A stretch of 64,000 nucleotides of DNA from Bacteroidota bacterium (GTDB taxonomy: Bacteria > Bacteroidota > Bacteroidia > Chitinophagales > Chitinophagaceae): NCBI GenBank assembly GCA_018268135.1, contig JAFDXD010000120.1, positions 81,459-145,458 of the forward strand, given 5' to 3'. The notes under the pieces were generated by a model, which was given only the letters and a program-made list of their open reading frames with translations, ran no database searches and was not told where the DNA came from. The translations under genes and the position numbers were made by a program. Positions 61,863-64,000 of the stretch are shown piece by piece; within the stretch, counting starts at the first letter, position 1, and every line of letters starts with the position of its first letter.

Positions 61863-63131
61863 TTACATAAAAAAGTTAATAGAAAAAATATGAAGCCCTC
61901 TTAAATAACTGTACTCAATTTTAGTATGATACAATTCACAAATTTTTTGAGCAAGCTCAAGCCCCAGCCCTACACTCTGCTGATTGTTGGTTTGCTTTTT
62001 AAATCTTTGAAACAACTGTGAATTATCTAAAGCATTTAAGTCGCCGGTATTGATAATTGAAAATATATTTTGCTCTAAAGACAATTTAATAATGCCATTT
62101 TTATAATTATGCCTAACTGCATTTGACAAAAGGTTTGAAAACAAAATTTCAACCAGCAGTTTATTTGCAAATATTGAATTGTCGTCCATTGCACCAAATT
62201 CTACTTCAATTTTTTTATCGGCAATTGCATCTTCAAATTGCTTTAATGTTTCTTCAATCATTGCCTTCAGATTTATTTTTTCTCTTTCAGGAAATTGATT
62301 ATTGTCGATTTTTGCAAGCAGCAGCAATGTTTTATTGAGCCTGCTAAGTTTTTGGCCAATATGAATGGTATCTGTAATTAGCCCGGCCTGTTCTGCAGAC
62401 AGGGGTAAAGTTTGCATTAACAACTCTATTTTACTTTGCAAAACTGCAATGGGTGTTTGCATTTCATGTGAGGCATTTTCAGTAAACTCTTTTTGCGACT
62501 GGTAAACCTGCCGGTTGGTACTGGTAAGAGCTTTGATGGCATTATTCAGCTCAGCAAATTCATGAATAGATGAATCAGGAAGAAGTATTGGATCCATTTT
62601 ATCTACCCTAAATTGTTTTAGCTTTTCGAGAGCCTGATAAAAAGGTTTCCAGATTTTTTTTGAGATGTAAATATTAATTAAATAAAGCCCGGCTACAAAG
62701 CATAGCAATAATACACCCATTATCAAAATAATTCGTTCTTTCAAATCTTCCGAATCTATTAAAGAGTCTTTTATTTTTATTTTGTAAAGATTATTTTTTA
62801 TTACAGTATTACTTTCCAATATTCTAAAAGGGAGGTTTTCTCCTGATATACTGTCGTATTGGTTGATTGTATAAAAGGAATCTGGCTTAGGAATGCCTTG
62901 TATTGGAGTAATTTCAAAATCTGAAGAAAGGGTTTCGGGAAACTGCTCTTCCTGAAGATTTAAGTGTTTTTCTAATTTTGATATCAATGAGTTTTTTTGG
63001 GCAGCAAGGGTCTCATCCACGTCTTCTGATACGATGCTTTGTATGGCTATATACGAAACGGGTATTGTAATTACCAGTATCACAAATGCATACAACATAT
63101 AAAGCCTTAGTGATTTATTAAGCAGTTTCAT
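61863..63131 (-). CDS. Sensor histidine kinase
   Basis: 422 residues. Membrane segments at about 8-30 and 132-152 frame a periplasmic sensor domain. Kinase core: H-box FTENASHEMQTPIAVLQSK (His near 220), N-box LLSNAVRHNYK (near 338), and G-box QSVGLGLELAQKICELYH (near 390). Overlaps the response-regulator gene by 4 nt, so the two are translated together. The sensed signal is unknown; the PepSY-like gene follows. Confidence 0.93.
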   Translation of the reverse strand: MKLLNKSLRLYMLYAFVILVITIPVSYIAIQSIVSEDVDETLAAQKNSLISKLEKHLNLQEEQFPETLSSDFEITPIQGIPKPDSFYTINQYDSISGENLPFRILESNTVIKNNLYKIKIKDSLIDSEDLKERIILIMGVLLLCFVAGLYLINIYISKKIWKPFYQALEKLKQFRVDKMDPILLPDSSIHEFAELNNAIKALTSTNRQVYQSQKEFTENASHEMQTPIAVLQSKIELLMQTLPLSAEQAGLITDTIHIGQKLSRLNKTLLLLAKIDNNQFPEREKINLKAMIEETLKQFEDAIADKKIEVEFGAMDDNSIFANKLLVEILFSNLLSNAVRHNYKNGIIKLSLEQNIFSIINTGDLNALDNSQLFQRFKKQTNNQQSVGLGLELAQKICELYHTKIEYSYLRGLHIFSINFFM

Positions 63132-63808
63132 ACGCTTATTTCAAACTTATAACCCATACCATATACTGATTTTATATAATCTTCGCAACCGGCTAAAGAC
63201 ATTTTCTTCTTTAAATTTTTGACATGGGCATATAAAAAATCAAAATTATCATATACATCAGCTTCTGCTCCGCTTATATGCTCTGCTATGGCAGCTTTTG
63301 AGATAATGCGGTTTTTATTAATGACCAGGTAAAGGAGCAAGTCATATTCTTTTCTTGTTAAGTCAATAACTACATGGTTTACTATTACGCTTTTAGCCTC
63401 AGTATTAATTGTAAGATCATTTAGAACTATTACTTTATTTCCATCAAACCTGCGCCTCCGAATTACTGCCGCCACCCTGGCACTTAATTCAGAAAGGTGA
63501 AAAGGCTTTGCTAAATAATCATCGGCTCCAAAATTTAACCCGGCAATCCTGTCTTCAATAGAATCTTTTGCAGAAATAATAATTACCCCATCTGTTTTCT
63601 TATTCGCCTTTAAATCCTGCAACACCGTAAGGCCATTACCATCTGGCAAACTAATATCGAGTAGTATGCAATCGTAATCAAAACATTCAGTTTTATCTCT
63701 GGCAGTTTTTACATCTGAAGCCAGTTCACAACAATAGCTTTCGCCATTTAAATAGGTAAGTATGCTCTTGCTCAACTCTTTTTCATCTTCAACTATCAGC
63801 ACTTTCAT
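63128..63808 (-). CDS. OmpR family response regulator
   Basis: 226 residues. Receiver domain with phospho-acceptor Asp in DCILLDISLPDGNG (near 51), acidic pocket VEDEKE at the N-terminus, and Lys in ADDYLAKPFHLSEL (near 102); C-terminal winged helix with VIDLTRKEYDLLLYLVINKN and VKNLKKKMSLAGCEDYIKSV. First gene of the RR-HK pair. Likely regulates its own operon and perhaps the PepSY-like gene. No operator could be assigned in the AT-rich region upstream. Confidence 0.94.
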   Translation of the reverse strand: MKVLIVEDEKELSKSILTYLNGESYCCELASDVKTARDKTECFDYDCILLDISLPDGNGLTVLQDLKANKKTDGVIIISAKDSIEDRIAGLNFGADDYLAKPFHLSELSARVAAVIRRRRFDGNKVIVLNDLTINTEAKSVIVNHVVIDLTRKEYDLLLYLVINKNRIISKAAIAEHISGAEADVYDNFDFLYAHVKNLKKKMSLAGCEDYIKSVYGMGYKFEISV

Positions 63809-63960
63809 TTTACAGATTTTTGTAAAAATATAGATACAAAACTGTATAAAAATTGAATACCGGGCTACCCTGCCTATTTTTTATATTATTTTAAGTAAAA
63901 AAATGACTAAAAAAAATAAATCAAGCGCTACAATGCAGGTAAGCATTTTATCAATTCATA

Positions 63961-63986
63961 AAAAAAGGCTCCACAATAAGGGAGCC
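63961..63986 (-). terminator. Terminator of a minus-strand gene lying beyond the window
   Basis: GGCTCC / GGAGCC stem around ACAATAAG with six A before it on the plus strand, so a T-run after it on the minus strand. It implies a gene on the minus strand ending just past 64000. 63809-63960 is AT-rich without a gene. Confidence 0.6.
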
Positions 63987-64000
63987 AATGTAGCAAGTGC

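Overview
The window comes from an AT-rich (mid-30s % GC by eye) member of the Bacteroidota, most likely a chitinophagaceae-like environmental bacterium. Supporting signs: Bacteroidota-type promoters with a TAnnTTTG -7 element (about 20 nt from a TTG in the best cases); a type IX secretion (T9SS) C-terminal sorting domain on an M43 metalloprotease; a PUR-alpha-like DUF3276 protein; an HU-CCDC81/SPOR protein; many signal peptides with Gln right after the cleavage site; and the absence of Shine-Dalgarno-like sites. No rRNA, tRNA, CRISPR array, prophage or intact transposase was seen.

Layout. 1-8.2 kb: C-terminal part of glucose-6-phosphate isomerase, PUR-like protein, ABC exporter, serine dehydratase with acyl-CoA-binding protein, FKBP lipoprotein, HU/SPOR protein, YhhN-family membrane protein. 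8.2-14.3 kb: CbpA-type DnaJ, then a tetR-tolC-emrA-emrB-like efflux operon with a clear palindromic operator over its promoter. 14.3-27.8 kb: secreted proteins of unknown function, DinB, a translationally coupled GH47 alpha-mannosidase/Mur-ligase pair, MsrA, a FUSC membrane protein, a glycine-zipper lipoprotein, TMEM175 and CDF channels/transporters, acyl-CoA dehydrogenase, YggS. 27.8-37.3 kb: TonB-like protein, FolC, an fbp-ABC ATPase-FKBP-YfiT-NUDIX run on the minus strand, aspartate kinase, L,D-transpeptidase, HPPD. 37.5-45.3 kb: purK and purE, separated by a divergently oriented RND efflux operon bracketed by inverted copies of a dispersed intergenic repeat. 45.4-48 kb: PIN toxin/antitoxin pair, one secreted protein and a 1.2-kb non-coding stretch with a tandem 166-bp palindromic array plus a GC-rich structured repeat. 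48-64 kb: LpdA, DUF4197, saccharopine dehydrogenase-like enzyme, M43 protease, glutaminyl cyclase, methyltransferase, Lhr-like helicase, PepE, transglutaminase-like protein, PaaE-like reductase, PepSY-like protein and an OmpR/histidine kinase pair.

How genes fit together. Most of the content is housekeeping metabolism and envelope biology. Two tripartite drug-efflux systems (EmrAB-type and RND-type) are present. A periplasmic glutaminyl cyclase is encoded along with at least a dozen secreted proteins that would expose N-terminal Gln. The most unusual material is non-coding: three or four families of dispersed or tandem palindromic repeats, a short hydrophobic ORF ahead of a strong terminator, a promoter-driven 39-codon basic ORF, and a decayed signal-peptide remnant. 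I saw no clear undescribed multi-gene defence or biosynthetic system; the GH47/Mur-ligase pair is the least conventional protein-coding association.
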